Part shown: positions 14,631 through 23,912 of the stretch, in pieces
How the letters are laid out: every line of letters begins with the position of its first letter
Numbering within the stretch: position 1 is the stretch's first letter
DNA from: Lachnospiraceae bacterium XBB2008
Lineage (GTDB): Bacteria > Bacillota > Clostridia > Lachnospirales > Lachnospiraceae
Length of the DNA: 64,000 bases
Reading direction: 5' to 3'
Assembly (NCBI GenBank): GCA_900102235.1
Contig: FMVL01000004.1
Coordinates: 135,745-199,744 of the forward strand
The notes under the pieces: model-generated
Database searches by the model: none
What the model was told of the DNA's origin: nothing
What the model saw: the letters and a program-made list of their open reading frames with translations, nothing else
Made by a program: the position numbers and the translations under genes

Positions 14631-15938
14631 TCATACAAACATCACCATATACAACGGTAGGCTGATGACTCCGTTATCGGATATGCCCAAATTGCCATCC
14701 AGAAACTTATATGCATGATCGATCTCAGTTTCATTTTTCATGATACCATTCAAAGAAGAAGCGCGATTATTCCCGCTTTTAACCTCTATGGGGATAACCT
14801 GTCCTTCTTTCTGTATAAGGAAATCCACTTCCTTCTTTGTGTGATCATTTTTGTAAAAGAAAAGCTTATATCCATTTTTGTACAAAGCGTCCGCTACAGC
14901 ACATTCGTACAGACCTCCCTTGGAATTACCTTCAAGAGTGTTTTCCACGATATGCTGTTTCAGCGTAAAATCCTTCATGGATATCAGCATGGATAGATCC
15001 GTGGTATATGCGCGGAAAAAATCATCTCTCGAATAATCGTCCAGATCGTAACGGACATCACTGACAAGTCTGCATAAAGTGATTATATCCGCACGAAGCA
15101 GCCATTCGATGCTGGAATAATACTTCTGAGCTCTGGCGCCATGTTCGATCTCCTTATACTGGAATTTATGGTTTTCCTTATCCAGTAACTGTTTAGAGAG
15201 CGAGAGATAGCATTTTTCAGCTTTGATCTTTTCCTCCGCATGCGCATAATGAGCTATATCATACTGATATCCGGTGAGCAGATTTCTCTGTATCCGGTCA
15301 ACAACTCTGAAGTCCCGGGTGTTCACAAACGCATCCACTGCTTCAGGCATTCCTCCGATAGCCATGTATTGCCTGAAGTAATTCATCATCTGAATATTTA
15401 TCGCATCAGGTATTATCTTTTTTTCTTCAAAAAATGAACGGACTGTGCCGATCAGATCATCAGATATCCCACAACCCCATAGAAATTCCTCAAAATCCAA
15501 TCCGTACATATCGATATGATCAACATATCCGACAGGGTATGAAGATGGGCGTCTATAATCGATCCCCAGCAAAGAACCCGAGCATATCACATCATATCTG
15601 TTGTCGATCGCCCAGAACTTTAACGATGTGATAGCATTCTCGCATTCCTGTATCTCATCCAGGAAAATGAGCGACCTGCGAGGTTCCAGTTTCTTATCGG
15701 GGAATCTGAATCTAAGTGCCGTGATCATGCTTTGAACATCAATATCACCTGCGAATATCTCCGAAGCGGAAGGCATCTCCTTGAAGTTAAGCTCTATCAC
15801 CTCTTCATATTCGTCTTCCGCGAAGCGCTCAATAATGTAGGTCTTTCCAGTCTGTCTGGCGCCCCTGACTACAAGACACTTTTTATCTTTATTATTTTTC
15901 CATTCTATAAGCTGTTCAGTGATCTTTCTTTTTAGCAA
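14631..15938 (-). CDS. AAA_14 / DUF4143 family ATPase
   Basis: 435 residues. Walker A is GARQTGKT (about 26-33), Walker B is SLIFLDEIQE (about 93-102), followed by the family motif CSGSLLGI and C-terminal DUF4143, with a nuclease-like EVDFLIQKEGQVIPIEVKSG (D..E-x-K) near 390. Function in this family is unclear; members occur as accessory genes in many bacteria and archaea. It starts at TTG with GAGGGG 6 nt before. It is the first gene of the leftward glycosylation operon, 25 nt from the next gene, though its job there is not obvious. Confidence 0.9.
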   Translation of the reverse strand: MLKRKITEQLIEWKNNKDKKCLVVRGARQTGKTYIIERFAEDEYEEVIELNFKEMPSASEIFAGDIDVQSMITALRFRFPDKKLEPRRSLIFLDEIQECENAITSLKFWAIDNRYDVICSGSLLGIDYRRPSSYPVGYVDHIDMYGLDFEEFLWGCGISDDLIGTVRSFFEEKKIIPDAINIQMMNYFRQYMAIGGMPEAVDAFVNTRDFRVVDRIQRNLLTGYQYDIAHYAHAEEKIKAEKCYLSLSKQLLDKENHKFQYKEIEHGARAQKYYSSIEWLLRADIITLCRLVSDVRYDLDDYSRDDFFRAYTTDLSMLISMKDFTLKQHIVENTLEGNSKGGLYECAVADALYKNGYKLFFYKNDHTKKEVDFLIQKEGQVIPIEVKSGNNRASSLNGIMKNETEIDHAYKFLDGNLGISDNGVISLPLYMVMFV

Positions 15939-16093
15939 GCCGAACCCCTCATCAACATTTTAGATATCATTAATGTGCATTGTATCAACATTTTGGAATA
16001 CAAAAAAGAACCCGGATTCACATTTTTTGATTATTATACCACTTTTCAACTATAACGTGGGTAATAAGATTTCATATCTCCCCTATCACATAA

Positions 16094-16129
16094 AAATACC
16101 TCTGCACCGAATATGGTGCAGAGGTATTT
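16094..16129 (-). terminator. Strong intrinsic terminator after ppdK
   Basis: Perfect 15-bp stem (16094-16108 with 16115-16129), 6-nt loop, followed on the minus strand by a T-run. It could also act on the plus strand, where GCTTTT follows. It separates ppdK from the glycosylation operon. Confidence 0.9.
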
Positions 16130-16160
16130 GCTTTTCCGATCACTGTTTACTGATCACTGA

Positions 16161-18806
16161 TCACTGCTGTCTCTGAGCGATAGCTGCCTGTGCTGCTGCA
16201 AGCCTTGCAATCGGCACACGGAAAGGTGAGCAGGATACGTAGTCAAGTCCGATCTCGTTGCAGAACTCTACGGATGACGGATCGCCGCCGTGCTCGCCGC
16301 AGATACCTACATGGAGGTTCGGATTGACGGGCTTGCCCAGTTCCATGGACATCTTCATCAGCTTGCCCACGCCGTTTCTGTCGAGCTTGGCGAAAGGATC
16401 GTTCTCGAATATCTTCGCATCATAATATGCGTCGAGGAACTTACCTGCGTCGTCTCTGGAGAAGCCGTATGTCATCTGAGTCAGGTCGTTGGTACCGAAG
16501 CAGAAGAAGTCTGCGTTGGCTGCGATCTCGTCAGCGGTAAGTGCTGCTCTCGGGATCTCGATCATGGTACCTACCTGATACTCGAGTTTGTAGTTAGCTG
16601 CTTTGATCTCTTCCTCTGCGGTCTCTACCACGAGTTTCTTAACGAATACGAATTCCTTCACATCGCCGATCAGAGGAATCATGATCTCGGGAGTTACCTT
16701 CCAGTTGGTATGCTTCTTCGATACGTTGATGGCAGCTCTGATCACGGCTCTGGTCTGCATCTTGGCGATCTCGGGATAGGTTACTGCCAGACGGCATCCG
16801 CGGTGTCCCATCATGGGGTTGAACTCATGCAGAGATGCGATGATGGCCTTGATCTCTTCAACGCTCTTATTCTTGGTCTTCGCGAGCTTCTCGATATCGG
16901 CATCCTCGGTGGGTACGAACTCATGAAGCGGGGGATCGAGGAATCTGATGGTTACCGGATAACCCTCGAGAGCTTCATAGAGTTTCTCGAAGTCACCCTG
17001 CTGATAAGGCAGGATCTTATCGAGTGCCTTTTCTCTCTCCTCTACGGAGTCGGAGCAGATCATCTCTCTGAATGCATCGATCCTGTCGGGCTCGAAGAAC
17101 ATGTGCTCTGTACGGCACAGACCGATACCTTCGGCACCGAGTTCACGTGCCTTACGTGCGTCTGCGGGAGTGTCGGCATTGGTACGGACCTGCATGGTAC
17201 GGAACTTGTCAGCCCATCCCATGATACGGCCGAACTCACCTGCTATAGTAGCATCAACGGTAGGAATGATGCCGTCATAGATATTACCTGTGGAACCGTC
17301 GAGTGATATATAATCGCCTTCTTTAAAGGTCTTGCCTGCGAGGGTGAATTTCTTGTTCTCTTCATCCATCACGATGTCACCGCAGCCGGATACACAGCAG
17401 GTACCCATGCCACGGGCAACAACTGCAGCATGTGATGTCATACCGCCGCGGACGGTAAGTATTCCCTGGGCAACCTTCATGCCTGTTATATCTTCGGGTG
17501 AGGTCTCAAGACGTACGAGTACGACTTTCTCTCCTCTCTCGAACCATGCCTCGGCATCCTCTGCCGAGAATACGATCTTACCGCAGGCAGCACCGGGTGA
17601 TGCTCCGAGGCCCTTGCCAATAGGCTCGGTCTTCTTGATCTCACCGCTGTCGAACTGAGGATGCAGCAGAGTATCGAGGTTACGGGGATCGATCATGGCT
17701 ACTGCTTCTTCTTCGGTCTTGCGGCCCTCATCCACGAGGTCGCACGCGATCTTCAGAGCGGCCTGAGCGGTACGCTTACCGTTACGGCACTGCAGCATGT
17801 AGAGTTTGCCGTTCTCTACGGTGAACTCCATGTCCTGCATATCGCGGTAATGCTTCTCGAGGATCTTGCATACCTTGGTGAACTGATCGTAAGCTTCGGG
17901 GAACTTCTGCTCCATCTCGCTGATGTGCATGGGAGTACGGATACCTGCAACAACGTCCTCACCCTGTGCATTAACGAGGAACTCACCCATCAGCTTCTTT
18001 TCGCCGGTAGCGGGATCACGTGTGAACGCAACACCTGTACCGGAGTTGTTATTCAGGTTACCGAATACCATGGGCATAACGGATACCGCTGTTCCCCAGC
18101 TGTAAGGGATGTCGTTGTCACGACGGTATACGTTGGCTCTCGGGTTATCCCATGAACGGAAAACTGCCTTGATGGCTTCTTTTAACTGAACGATCGGGTC
18201 TGTGGGGAATTCTTCACCGAGCTCGTTCTTGTACTCTTCCTTGAACTGCTCTGCGAGTTCCTTAAGATCCTCGGCCGTCAAGTCAACGTCGAACTTAACG
18301 CCCTTTTTCTCCTTCATCGCATCTATGAGCTGCTCAAAATGCTTCTTGCCGACACCCATAACGACATCGGAGAACATCTGTATGAATCTGCGATAGGAAT
18401 CATAAACGAAACGTTCGAACTTCGGATCGGGGTTGCCGGCTATCATAGCCTCAACAACTTCCTCATTAAGTCCGAGGTTTAAGATCGTGTCCATCATGCC
18501 GGGCATGGATGCGCGGGCACCTGAACGAACGGATACAAGAAGCGGCTTCTCGGGATCACCGAAATATTTGTCATTGATCATCTCTATACGACCCACGAAC
18601 TCCATGATGGAACTCATGATCTCGTCATTGATCTGTCTGCCGTCTTCGTAATACTGATTACAAGCCTCGGTAGTAACAGTGAAACCCTGAGGAACCGGAA
18701 GACCGATGTTGGTCATCTCGGCAAGATTCGCACCTTTACCACCCAAAAGCTCGCGCATGTTGGCGTTACCTTCGGTAAACAGATACACCCATTTTTTATG
18801 AGCCAT
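16161..18806 (-). CDS. ppdK: Pyruvate, phosphate dikinase
   Basis: Interconverts pyruvate, ATP and phosphate with phosphoenolpyruvate, AMP and pyrophosphate; in anaerobic Clostridia it often serves glycolysis. The N-terminal ATP-grasp domain begins GGKGANLAEMTNIGLP. The phosphohistidine swivel is GGMTSHAAVVARGMG at about 455, the PEP-binding TIM barrel has GTNDLTQMTYGFSRDD at about 770, and the catalytic Cys is in GICGEHGG near 838. The ATG at 18804-18806 follows AAGGGGG, giving 881 residues, the usual length. A longer reading frame upstream has no support. Single gene with its own terminator. Confidence 0.98.
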   Translation of the reverse strand: MAHKKWVYLFTEGNANMRELLGGKGANLAEMTNIGLPVPQGFTVTTEACNQYYEDGRQINDEIMSSIMEFVGRIEMINDKYFGDPEKPLLVSVRSGARASMPGMMDTILNLGLNEEVVEAMIAGNPDPKFERFVYDSYRRFIQMFSDVVMGVGKKHFEQLIDAMKEKKGVKFDVDLTAEDLKELAEQFKEEYKNELGEEFPTDPIVQLKEAIKAVFRSWDNPRANVYRRDNDIPYSWGTAVSVMPMVFGNLNNNSGTGVAFTRDPATGEKKLMGEFLVNAQGEDVVAGIRTPMHISEMEQKFPEAYDQFTKVCKILEKHYRDMQDMEFTVENGKLYMLQCRNGKRTAQAALKIACDLVDEGRKTEEEAVAMIDPRNLDTLLHPQFDSGEIKKTEPIGKGLGASPGAACGKIVFSAEDAEAWFERGEKVVLVRLETSPEDITGMKVAQGILTVRGGMTSHAAVVARGMGTCCVSGCGDIVMDEENKKFTLAGKTFKEGDYISLDGSTGNIYDGIIPTVDATIAGEFGRIMGWADKFRTMQVRTNADTPADARKARELGAEGIGLCRTEHMFFEPDRIDAFREMICSDSVEEREKALDKILPYQQGDFEKLYEALEGYPVTIRFLDPPLHEFVPTEDADIEKLAKTKNKSVEEIKAIIASLHEFNPMMGHRGCRLAVTYPEIAKMQTRAVIRAAINVSKKHTNWKVTPEIMIPLIGDVKEFVFVKKLVVETAEEEIKAANYKLEYQVGTMIEIPRAALTADEIAANADFFCFGTNDLTQMTYGFSRDDAGKFLDAYYDAKIFENDPFAKLDRNGVGKLMKMSMELGKPVNPNLHVGICGEHGGDPSSVEFCNEIGLDYVSCSPFRVPIARLAAAQAAIAQRQQ

Positions 18807-18877
18807 AGCTAAACCCCCTTGAAAAAAAATGATTAGTAGATGCGACGAATATGATGTCGTAACGTATATTTTACTAC

Positions 18878-18908
18878 AAAAAAGGCGCGTGGTCAAAGCC
18901 ACGCGCCT
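18878..18908 (-). terminator. Intrinsic terminator after the acidic lipoprotein gene
   Basis: 10-bp G/C-rich stem (18883-18892 with 18899-18908), 6-nt loop, then six T on the minus strand. It ends the lipoprotein transcript ahead of ppdK. Confidence 0.9.
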
Positions 18909-18940
18909 CTCATGGGTAAGATTTTATCGATCGATCCGGA

Positions 18941-19792
18941 TTACTTAACGGTAACGTTTGTTACGTGAGGCTGAGGTCCCTCATACCAGTACATGAAACC
19001 TTCAACATCAATGGTGTCACCAACGTTAAGTCCCTCAACTGCCTTGTATACATCAGTATCGGAACCGCACAGATAAGACTCTACGCAGAATGTATAGGTC
19101 TTGCCGTCCTTGGATACGTTAAAGTAAAGGTCATCTCCCTGTGAACCGGAACCATCCCAGTTGTAAAGGAATGCTGCATTGTCATCGCCTGAACCTTCTA
19201 CTGTCATGCCCTTGAATGCTACGAACTGGTTCATGTAATCAGCGATCTCATCTGTACCGAGCTTGTCGGTTACATCAGCTGCTGTTGCAACATAAGTTTC
19301 GCCATCCTCTGAGATAGAGTATGTAGCGTCTGTGATCTCAACTTCGCCTGACCACTCAGACTTGTAACCTGTTACGATGATCTTGGTACCGGGTACCATA
19401 AGCTCATAATCTTCCTCGCTGCAGGGCATATTGTAAAGGAAGTATGCTCCGTCCTTATCCTGGGTATAGAATGTAGCCATTCCTACGCCTTCATTCTCCC
19501 ACCATCCCTGTTTAGCCTGTACATAGGTCTCAACGGTCACTTCGGTGTCGAGTTCTGCATCTACATAGTCAGCATAAGTGAATACGCCGCCTGCATTCTC
19601 GGTCTCCTCTACTTCCTCTTCTACTGCTTCCTCTACAGTCTCAGCAACCTCTTCAGTTGCCTCTTCAACTGTCTCAGCTGTTTCCTCAACTGCCTCTGTT
19701 GCAGTTTCCGCAACTTCCTCAGTCTTTCCGCATGCTGCAAGGCTGAGTACCATAGCAGATGCAAGAAGTGTTGCTACGATCTTCTTTTTCAT
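18941..19792 (-). CDS. Lipoprotein with Glu-rich repeat linker and OB-fold-like C-terminus
   Basis: 283 residues. Lipoprotein signal peptide with lipobox LAAC (Cys at 21), then about 45 residues of repeated Glu/Thr/Val/Ala (EEVAETVEEA-type), which probably form an extended acidic stalk. The rest contains two short beta-rich segments (GTKIIVTGYKS and GDTIDVEGFMYW) that look like OB-fold strands; the fold is only suggested. GGAGG precedes the ATG. Flanked by terminators on both sides, so it is a single-gene unit. Surface protein of unknown function. Confidence 0.85.
   Translation of the reverse strand: MKKKIVATLLASAMVLSLAACGKTEEVAETATEAVEETAETVEEATEEVAETVEEAVEEEVEETENAGGVFTYADYVDAELDTEVTVETYVQAKQGWWENEGVGMATFYTQDKDGAYFLYNMPCSEEDYELMVPGTKIIVTGYKSEWSGEVEITDATYSISEDGETYVATAADVTDKLGTDEIADYMNQFVAFKGMTVEGSGDDNAAFLYNWDGSGSQGDDLYFNVSKDGKTYTFCVESYLCGSDTDVYKAVEGLNVGDTIDVEGFMYWYEGPQPHVTNVTVK
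19594..19723 (-). repeat. Degenerate in-frame repeat coding for acidic stalk
   Basis: Imperfect repeats encode alternating Glu-Glu/Val/Ala/Thr units within the lipoprotein gene. Such tracts can change length by slippage between strains. Confidence 0.6.
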
Positions 19793-19845
19793 AATAGTTT
19801 CCTCCTGTGGGTATGAACCCTTTCAAAAGTGTGTTCTGTGCACAC

Positions 19846-19878
19846 AAAAATGAGTGTGAGTTTCCTCACACTCATATT
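19846..19878 (-). terminator. Intrinsic terminator after the GT2-TPR gene
   Basis: 10-bp perfect stem (19851-19860 with 19865-19874), 4-nt loop, T5 on the minus strand and TATTTT on the plus strand. Confidence 0.85.
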
Positions 19879-19926
19879 TTCGTGCAAATACCACAGATAG
19901 GCAATCGGCACTATGCCCAAACACAT

Positions 19927-20997
19927 TTAGTCCGTCTCGCCCATTCCCGACAGTTTTGCCAAAGCGGGAGCAAAATCTCCGCTCTTCTCATACATCTCAC
20001 GGGCTTTGTCTTTCTCGCCTTTCATCTCGAGGATCGTTCCCATCTGATAATAAGCTCTGAAGTCGCTCGTACCGCTGCGGTTAAAAATGTGCACGCCGGT
20101 CGCTTTTTCAAACTCGGAATATGCACGGTCCAGATCGCCGGTCCGCATGCAGACGTTGCCCATCATATACAGGAAGTCCGCTCTGAATGAATATGCGTCA
20201 TAGAATCTGTCCATGATGGAGACGGCTTCTTCACAGTATTTATCATCGACCTCAAGGAGGCAGTAGCAGTAAGACTCCATCATGCTGGCCACAAAAGAAT
20301 CCTTGGGATTGCAGTCCATCTTAAGGCCCTGTTCGTAATACTCGATAGCCTTCACATGATCGTTCATGAATACGTAATTTCTGCCCAGCTGATAATAGGT
20401 ATAGGGATCGCTCTCATTTTCACGCAGATCCGCTATGAGCATCTCAAGGTTACGTGTCGCACGTGTCCTCTTATCTGACTCGGTCACATACCCCTCATGA
20501 TAAATGGTAAAAGGCACCTCTATATATTCCGGAGCGGAACCGTCTATCGGCATGACTCTCTCATGGATGGAGCCCTCGTAATGACAGTATTTGCGGTTGA
20601 ACAGACGACCTATGCGCTCACTGACGATAGACTTGACGCCCTGGATCGTATAGGGATTGTTGCGCTGGATCAGACCGATCTTGTCCGGATTATCCTTCAT
20701 GACCCTGTGGATATCCAGAAGATTCACATTTTCCAGATACTCATCACAGTCGATGATGAGTATCCAGTCGTTTGTGGCTTTCTCTATGCTGAAGTTGCGT
20801 GCCGCCGAGAAATCGGAGCACCATGTGAACTGATAGATATTGTCCGTATATTTTTTAGCCAGTTCCATCGTACGGTCGATGGATCCGGTGTCGACCACTA
20901 TCACCTCGAATTTGCAGGGACGCAGCCTTTTTAAACATTCTTCTATGTGGTTGTCTTCGTTACGTGCAATGATGCATACGGATATATCCATATCCAT
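19927..20997 (-). CDS. GT2 glycosyltransferase with C-terminal TPR repeats
   Basis: 356 residues. The N-terminal GT2 domain has ISVCIIARNEDNHIEECLKR, VIVVDTGSIDRT, DFSAARNFS and ILIIDCDEYL (DxD-type motif). This is the WaaE/SunS-like branch. From about residue 190, TPR-like helices (YYQLGRNYVFMNDHVKAIEYYEQGL) continue to the end. Proteins of this design glycosylate peptides or surface glycans; the acceptor is unknown. It stands alone between purC and a terminator. Either of the first two Met residues could be the start. Confidence 0.88.
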   Translation of the reverse strand: MDMDISVCIIARNEDNHIEECLKRLRPCKFEVIVVDTGSIDRTMELAKKYTDNIYQFTWCSDFSAARNFSIEKATNDWILIIDCDEYLENVNLLDIHRVMKDNPDKIGLIQRNNPYTIQGVKSIVSERIGRLFNRKYCHYEGSIHERVMPIDGSAPEYIEVPFTIYHEGYVTESDKRTRATRNLEMLIADLRENESDPYTYYQLGRNYVFMNDHVKAIEYYEQGLKMDCNPKDSFVASMMESYCYCLLEVDDKYCEEAVSIMDRFYDAYSFRADFLYMMGNVCMRTGDLDRAYSEFEKATGVHIFNRSGTSDFRAYYQMGTILEMKGEKDKAREMYEKSGDFAPALAKLSGMGETD

Positions 20998-21047
20998 GAT
21001 CTTGTATCCCCCCGGATAGTCTTATGTATTGTCTTATGATGTGTATA

Positions 21048-21920
21048 TTACAGATCGGTTCCGGTAAGCATCCTGTATGCCTGCAGGTATTTCTCCGTAG
21101 TCTTCTGAACTATCTCCTCCGGAAGCGTCCAGTTGTGCTCTCCCTCGTGCGCTGTCAGATAATCTCTTGCAAACTGCTTGTCAAAAGAGCCTTGAGTGCG
21201 TCCCGGCTCATATTCATCAGCCGGCCAGAATCTGGACGAATCGGGTGTCAGGATCTCGTCTCCGAGGACCATCTCACCGTTCTCATCAAGACCGAACTCA
21301 AGCTTCGTGTCCGCTATGATGATACCCTTGGTCAGAGCGTAATCGGCGCACTTATTATATATCGTCAGAGTGTAGTCGCGAAGTTTGGTCGCATACTCCT
21401 CACCATGTCCAGGGAAATCCCTCTCGAGGACTTCTATCGATCTTTCAAAAGAAATGTTCTCGTCATGATCGCCTATCTCCGCCTTGGTGCTGGGAGTGTA
21501 GATCGCTTCGGGAAGCTTATCCGCTTCAACCAGTCCTTCGGGAAGTTTGATGCCGCATACGGTACCGTCCTTCTTATAGTTTTTCAGTCCGCTGCCGGTG
21601 ATGTAACCTCTGACGATGCATTCGATGGGGAGCATTTTAAGCTTCCTGCACATCATGCTGCGGCCTTCGAAATATTCGGTTCGAAACTCCTCAGGCATAT
21701 CCGCAGTATCGGTTGAGATCATATGATTAGGGATGATGTCCGATGTTAAGTCAAACCAGAACTTCGACATCTTCGTGAGCACTTCGCCCTTTTTCGGGAC
21801 CATGTTGGACAGGATCACATCGAAGCAGCTGATGCGGTCCGTGGCCACCATGATGAGTGAGTCGCCGTTATCATATATCTCTCTTACTTTGCCTTCCTTG
21901 ATAGGTGTTGGTGTTGTCAT
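21048..21920 (-). CDS. purC: Phosphoribosylaminoimidazole-succinocarboxamide synthase
   Basis: Purine biosynthesis: condenses CAIR with aspartate using ATP. Signature segments are visible: [21 protein letters not shown] at the N-terminus, [30 protein letters not shown] and [17 protein letters not shown]. 290 residues is the length of the longer SAICAR synthetase type. It stands alone, about 50 nt after a lipoprotein gene, with no purine riboswitch visible in that short gap. Confidence 0.97.
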   Translation of the reverse strand: MTTPTPIKEGKVREIYDNGDSLIMVATDRISCFDVILSNMVPKKGEVLTKMSKFWFDLTSDIIPNHMISTDTADMPEEFRTEYFEGRSMMCRKLKMLPIECIVRGYITGSGLKNYKKDGTVCGIKLPEGLVEADKLPEAIYTPSTKAEIGDHDENISFERSIEVLERDFPGHGEEYATKLRDYTLTIYNKCADYALTKGIIIADTKLEFGLDENGEMVLGDEILTPDSSRFWPADEYEPGRTQGSFDKQFARDYLTAHEGEHNWTLPEEIVQKTTEKYLQAYRMLTGTDL

Positions 21921-21972
21921 ATCTGTCTCCGTTATATGTGGTGTCAGGGGCGAACCTGAAAGTCCCTGATGA

Positions 21973-22749
21973 TCAATCGTAAATGGGCATCTTGGTCAGG
22001 TCGAATTCAAGTACCATGCCGCCTTCGCTGTCGAGTTCGGGATCGTAGTACTCGTATGTCGCTTCGATCTTGGCATCATGCCTTCCGTCCGTACTGTTCT
22101 TGAATACCTGAGCCTCGGAATCGGTAAGTGATACGTCAACCACATAAGCATCACCGAACTTGTAGACCACGGGGATCATCTCATCATCGGTCAGATCCAC
22201 ATACATGGATACGAGTGCCTGATCTTCATATGCGAAGCTCACATTATCCCATATGTCGAAATCATCCGAATAGATCTCCATGAACGGAAAATCATCTTCG
22301 GGGTCTCTTACGATGGCGTATGCAACAAACTCGGAATCAATACCTTCATACTCATCGCCGAATCCGGTGCATGTAACGGTTCCTTCATAGTATCCCTGCC
22401 ACATGGCGGCTTCGGTGACAACAGTCTGGTTCTCGGGAGCGTTGACATCCTCCTCATATTCCTCCTCGTCGTCCGACGGATCTGAAGCGACGGGTGTTAC
22501 ATCCGCATCACCGTATTTCTCGCCCATCAGATCGCCGAGAAGTGCAAGTGACTCTGCTCCGTCAGACTTGGGTGCCTCAACTTCGGGATCGATATCATCC
22601 TTATCGGTGCCGGTCTCACTTTCGCCTCCAGACGGCTGGCCGGCTATTTCTTCAAGCTTATCGGTCACCATATCCTTGACGGAAGCGCAGCCGCCAAGCA
22701 TCATCACGCTTGCCATAACGATCGCGATCAGTGCTGTTCTCTTTTTCAT
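21973..22749 (-). CDS. Hypothetical acidic lipoprotein
   Basis: 258 residues with signal peptide and lipobox GGCA (Cys at 21). Residues about 35-110 are acidic and probably unstructured; the C-terminal part ([20 protein letters not shown] onward) looks beta-rich. I do not recognise the family. The gene upstream on the strand is the DNA glycosylase, separated by three 73-bp hairpin repeats. Function unknown; envelope location is inferred from the signal. Confidence 0.8.
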   Translation of the reverse strand: MKKRTALIAIVMASVMMLGGCASVKDMVTDKLEEIAGQPSGGESETGTDKDDIDPEVEAPKSDGAESLALLGDLMGEKYGDADVTPVASDPSDDEEEYEEDVNAPENQTVVTEAAMWQGYYEGTVTCTGFGDEYEGIDSEFVAYAIVRDPEDDFPFMEIYSDDFDIWDNVSFAYEDQALVSMYVDLTDDEMIPVVYKFGDAYVVDVSLTDSEAQVFKNSTDGRHDAKIEATYEYYDPELDSEGGMVLEFDLTKMPIYD

Positions 22750-22856
22750 AATTCCTCCAATCTATGCAAACATATGCATGTATACAGATATATCAGTACC
22801 TTATGACTATACCCCATTATCCGCAGACGGTCAACGCGCCCATTCCTTTTAGAAGC

Positions 22857-23075
22857 GGCTATAAAAGCAGTCAGAATCCTTGGTTTTATAGCCATTTGAA
22901 GGTTGAAAGGCGGTGGTCAGCAGGTAGTTGGCTATAAAATCAGCTCGATTCTGGAGAATTATAGCTATTTGAAGCCAAAATAGCGTTGGTTGGCAAGGAA
23001 TTGGCTATAAAATCAGCCGGTTTCCGGGGAATTATAGCTACTTGCGTGCAAAAGCAGGCGAGGGTGTCAGTTCTC
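22857..23075. repeat. Three tandem 73-bp units, each with a hairpin
   Basis: Units start at 22857, 22930 and 23003, exactly 73 bases apart, each beginning GGCTATAAAA. Each holds an inverted repeat; in unit 1 it is a perfect 10-bp arm (GGCTATAAAA / TTTTATAGCC). Unit 3 is diverged in its right half and contains the stop codon and last codons of the DNA glycosylase gene. Confidence 0.8.
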
Positions 23076-23910
23076 CGTAGAACATGTACTGCTGAAGGAC
23101 GCCCAGATGATCATGATACCTCGAAAAAGGAAAAGCATCGGAATACTCCGTCCCATACTCTCGTTCCAGCACCTGTCTGATGTGTGTATCTATCGGAAAA
23201 GCTTCAAGATGATGAAGTGCGAACAGGCACACACAGTCTGCAACCTTCTGCCCGATCCCGTAGACCTTCAGAAGCATCTCGCGGGACCCGGGGTAATCGA
23301 GCCTGCGAAGTGCATCAAGGTCGAGTTCGCCTGAAACGACTGCACGGGCTGCGCGCACAACATACTTGCTCCTATACCCTAAGTTGCAGGGCATCAGATC
23401 ATCCTCTCCGAGAGCGGCGAGCGATCCGGGAGTCGGGAAGGCGAAAAAATCCCCGCCAATTTCAACATGCTGGCCATAAGTCCTGCATATATTCTCTATG
23501 CACTTATGAATCCTGGGGATGTTGTTCTGCTGGGATATAAGGAAGGTCACAATCATTTCCCAAAGGTCCTGGTTAAGGATCCGGATACCATGTCCGGCCT
23601 GTGCGACCCCGGTAAGATACTTATCGGAAGGATCGACGGAAGCGATGATCGAAGCATAATCGGTGTCCATATCAAAATACGTACGCCATACGGCCTCGTA
23701 TTCTTCAGGAGAACAATCAAGTTCTATTCCGTCCGGAAGCTGGCGGGCTATCACACGTCGATCCCTCGAGATGATCTCATAGGCATCAGACCCGGAAGCG
23801 CCGTCACCCGCGGAAGCACCCAAGGCATCAGGCTCCGTAAGCTCACTCATCCGGAAACACTGTCCCGAATCGGCTATCTGCTTAAGATTAAGTTCGCTGC
23901 AGACAACCTT
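23038..23910 (-). CDS. 8-oxoguanine DNA glycosylase (Ogg1-type HhH-GPD)
   Basis: Base-excision repair enzyme. The helix-hairpin-helix-GPD region is clear: LISQQNNIPRIHKCIENIC, then MLLKVYGIGQKVADCVCLF with the catalytic Lys at about 213, and FPIDTHIRQV with the essential Asp at about 232. The N-terminal beta domain matches Ogg1 (ADSGQCFRM). ATG at 23908-23910 lies 2 nt after the upstream stop and has GGAG before it; a longer frame overlaps the upstream gene. The stop lies inside a tandem repeat unit, so the last residues may differ from relatives. Confidence 0.92.
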   Translation of the reverse strand, partial: KVVCSELNLKQIADSGQCFRMSELTEPDALGASAGDGASGSDAYEIISRDRRVIARQLPDGIELDCSPEEYEAVWRTYFDMDTDYASIIASVDPSDKYLTGVAQAGHGIRILNQDLWEMIVTFLISQQNNIPRIHKCIENICRTYGQHVEIGGDFFAFPTPGSLAALGEDDLMPCNLGYRSKYVVRAARAVVSGELDLDALRRLDYPGSREMLLKVYGIGQKVADCVCLFALHHLEAFPIDTHIRQVLEREYGTEYSDAFPFSRYHDHLGVLQQYMFYGELTPSPAFARK

Positions 23911-23912
23911 CA

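Noticed and set aside
13355-15938. AAA_14 gene as part of a toxin-antitoxin or defence system
   Set aside because: No partner gene, nuclease operon or mobile-element border is visible; neighbours are glycosyltransferases.
16290-17306. 338-codon open frame on the plus strand opposite ppdK
   Set aside because: It mirrors the codon pattern of the certain ppdK gene, has no recognisable domain and no convincing ribosome binding site.
18807-18902. N-terminal extension of ppdK
   Set aside because: The ATG at 18804-18806 has a strong AAGGGGG and matches the family start; the upstream codons give an atypical hydrophobic stretch.
21921-21972. Purine riboswitch upstream of purC
   Set aside because: The gap is only about 50 nt and shows no paired-junction pattern of the aptamer.
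22857-23075. 73-bp repeats as a CRISPR array
   Set aside because: Units are contiguous and diverged along the whole length, with no constant repeat and variable spacer, and no cas genes nearby.
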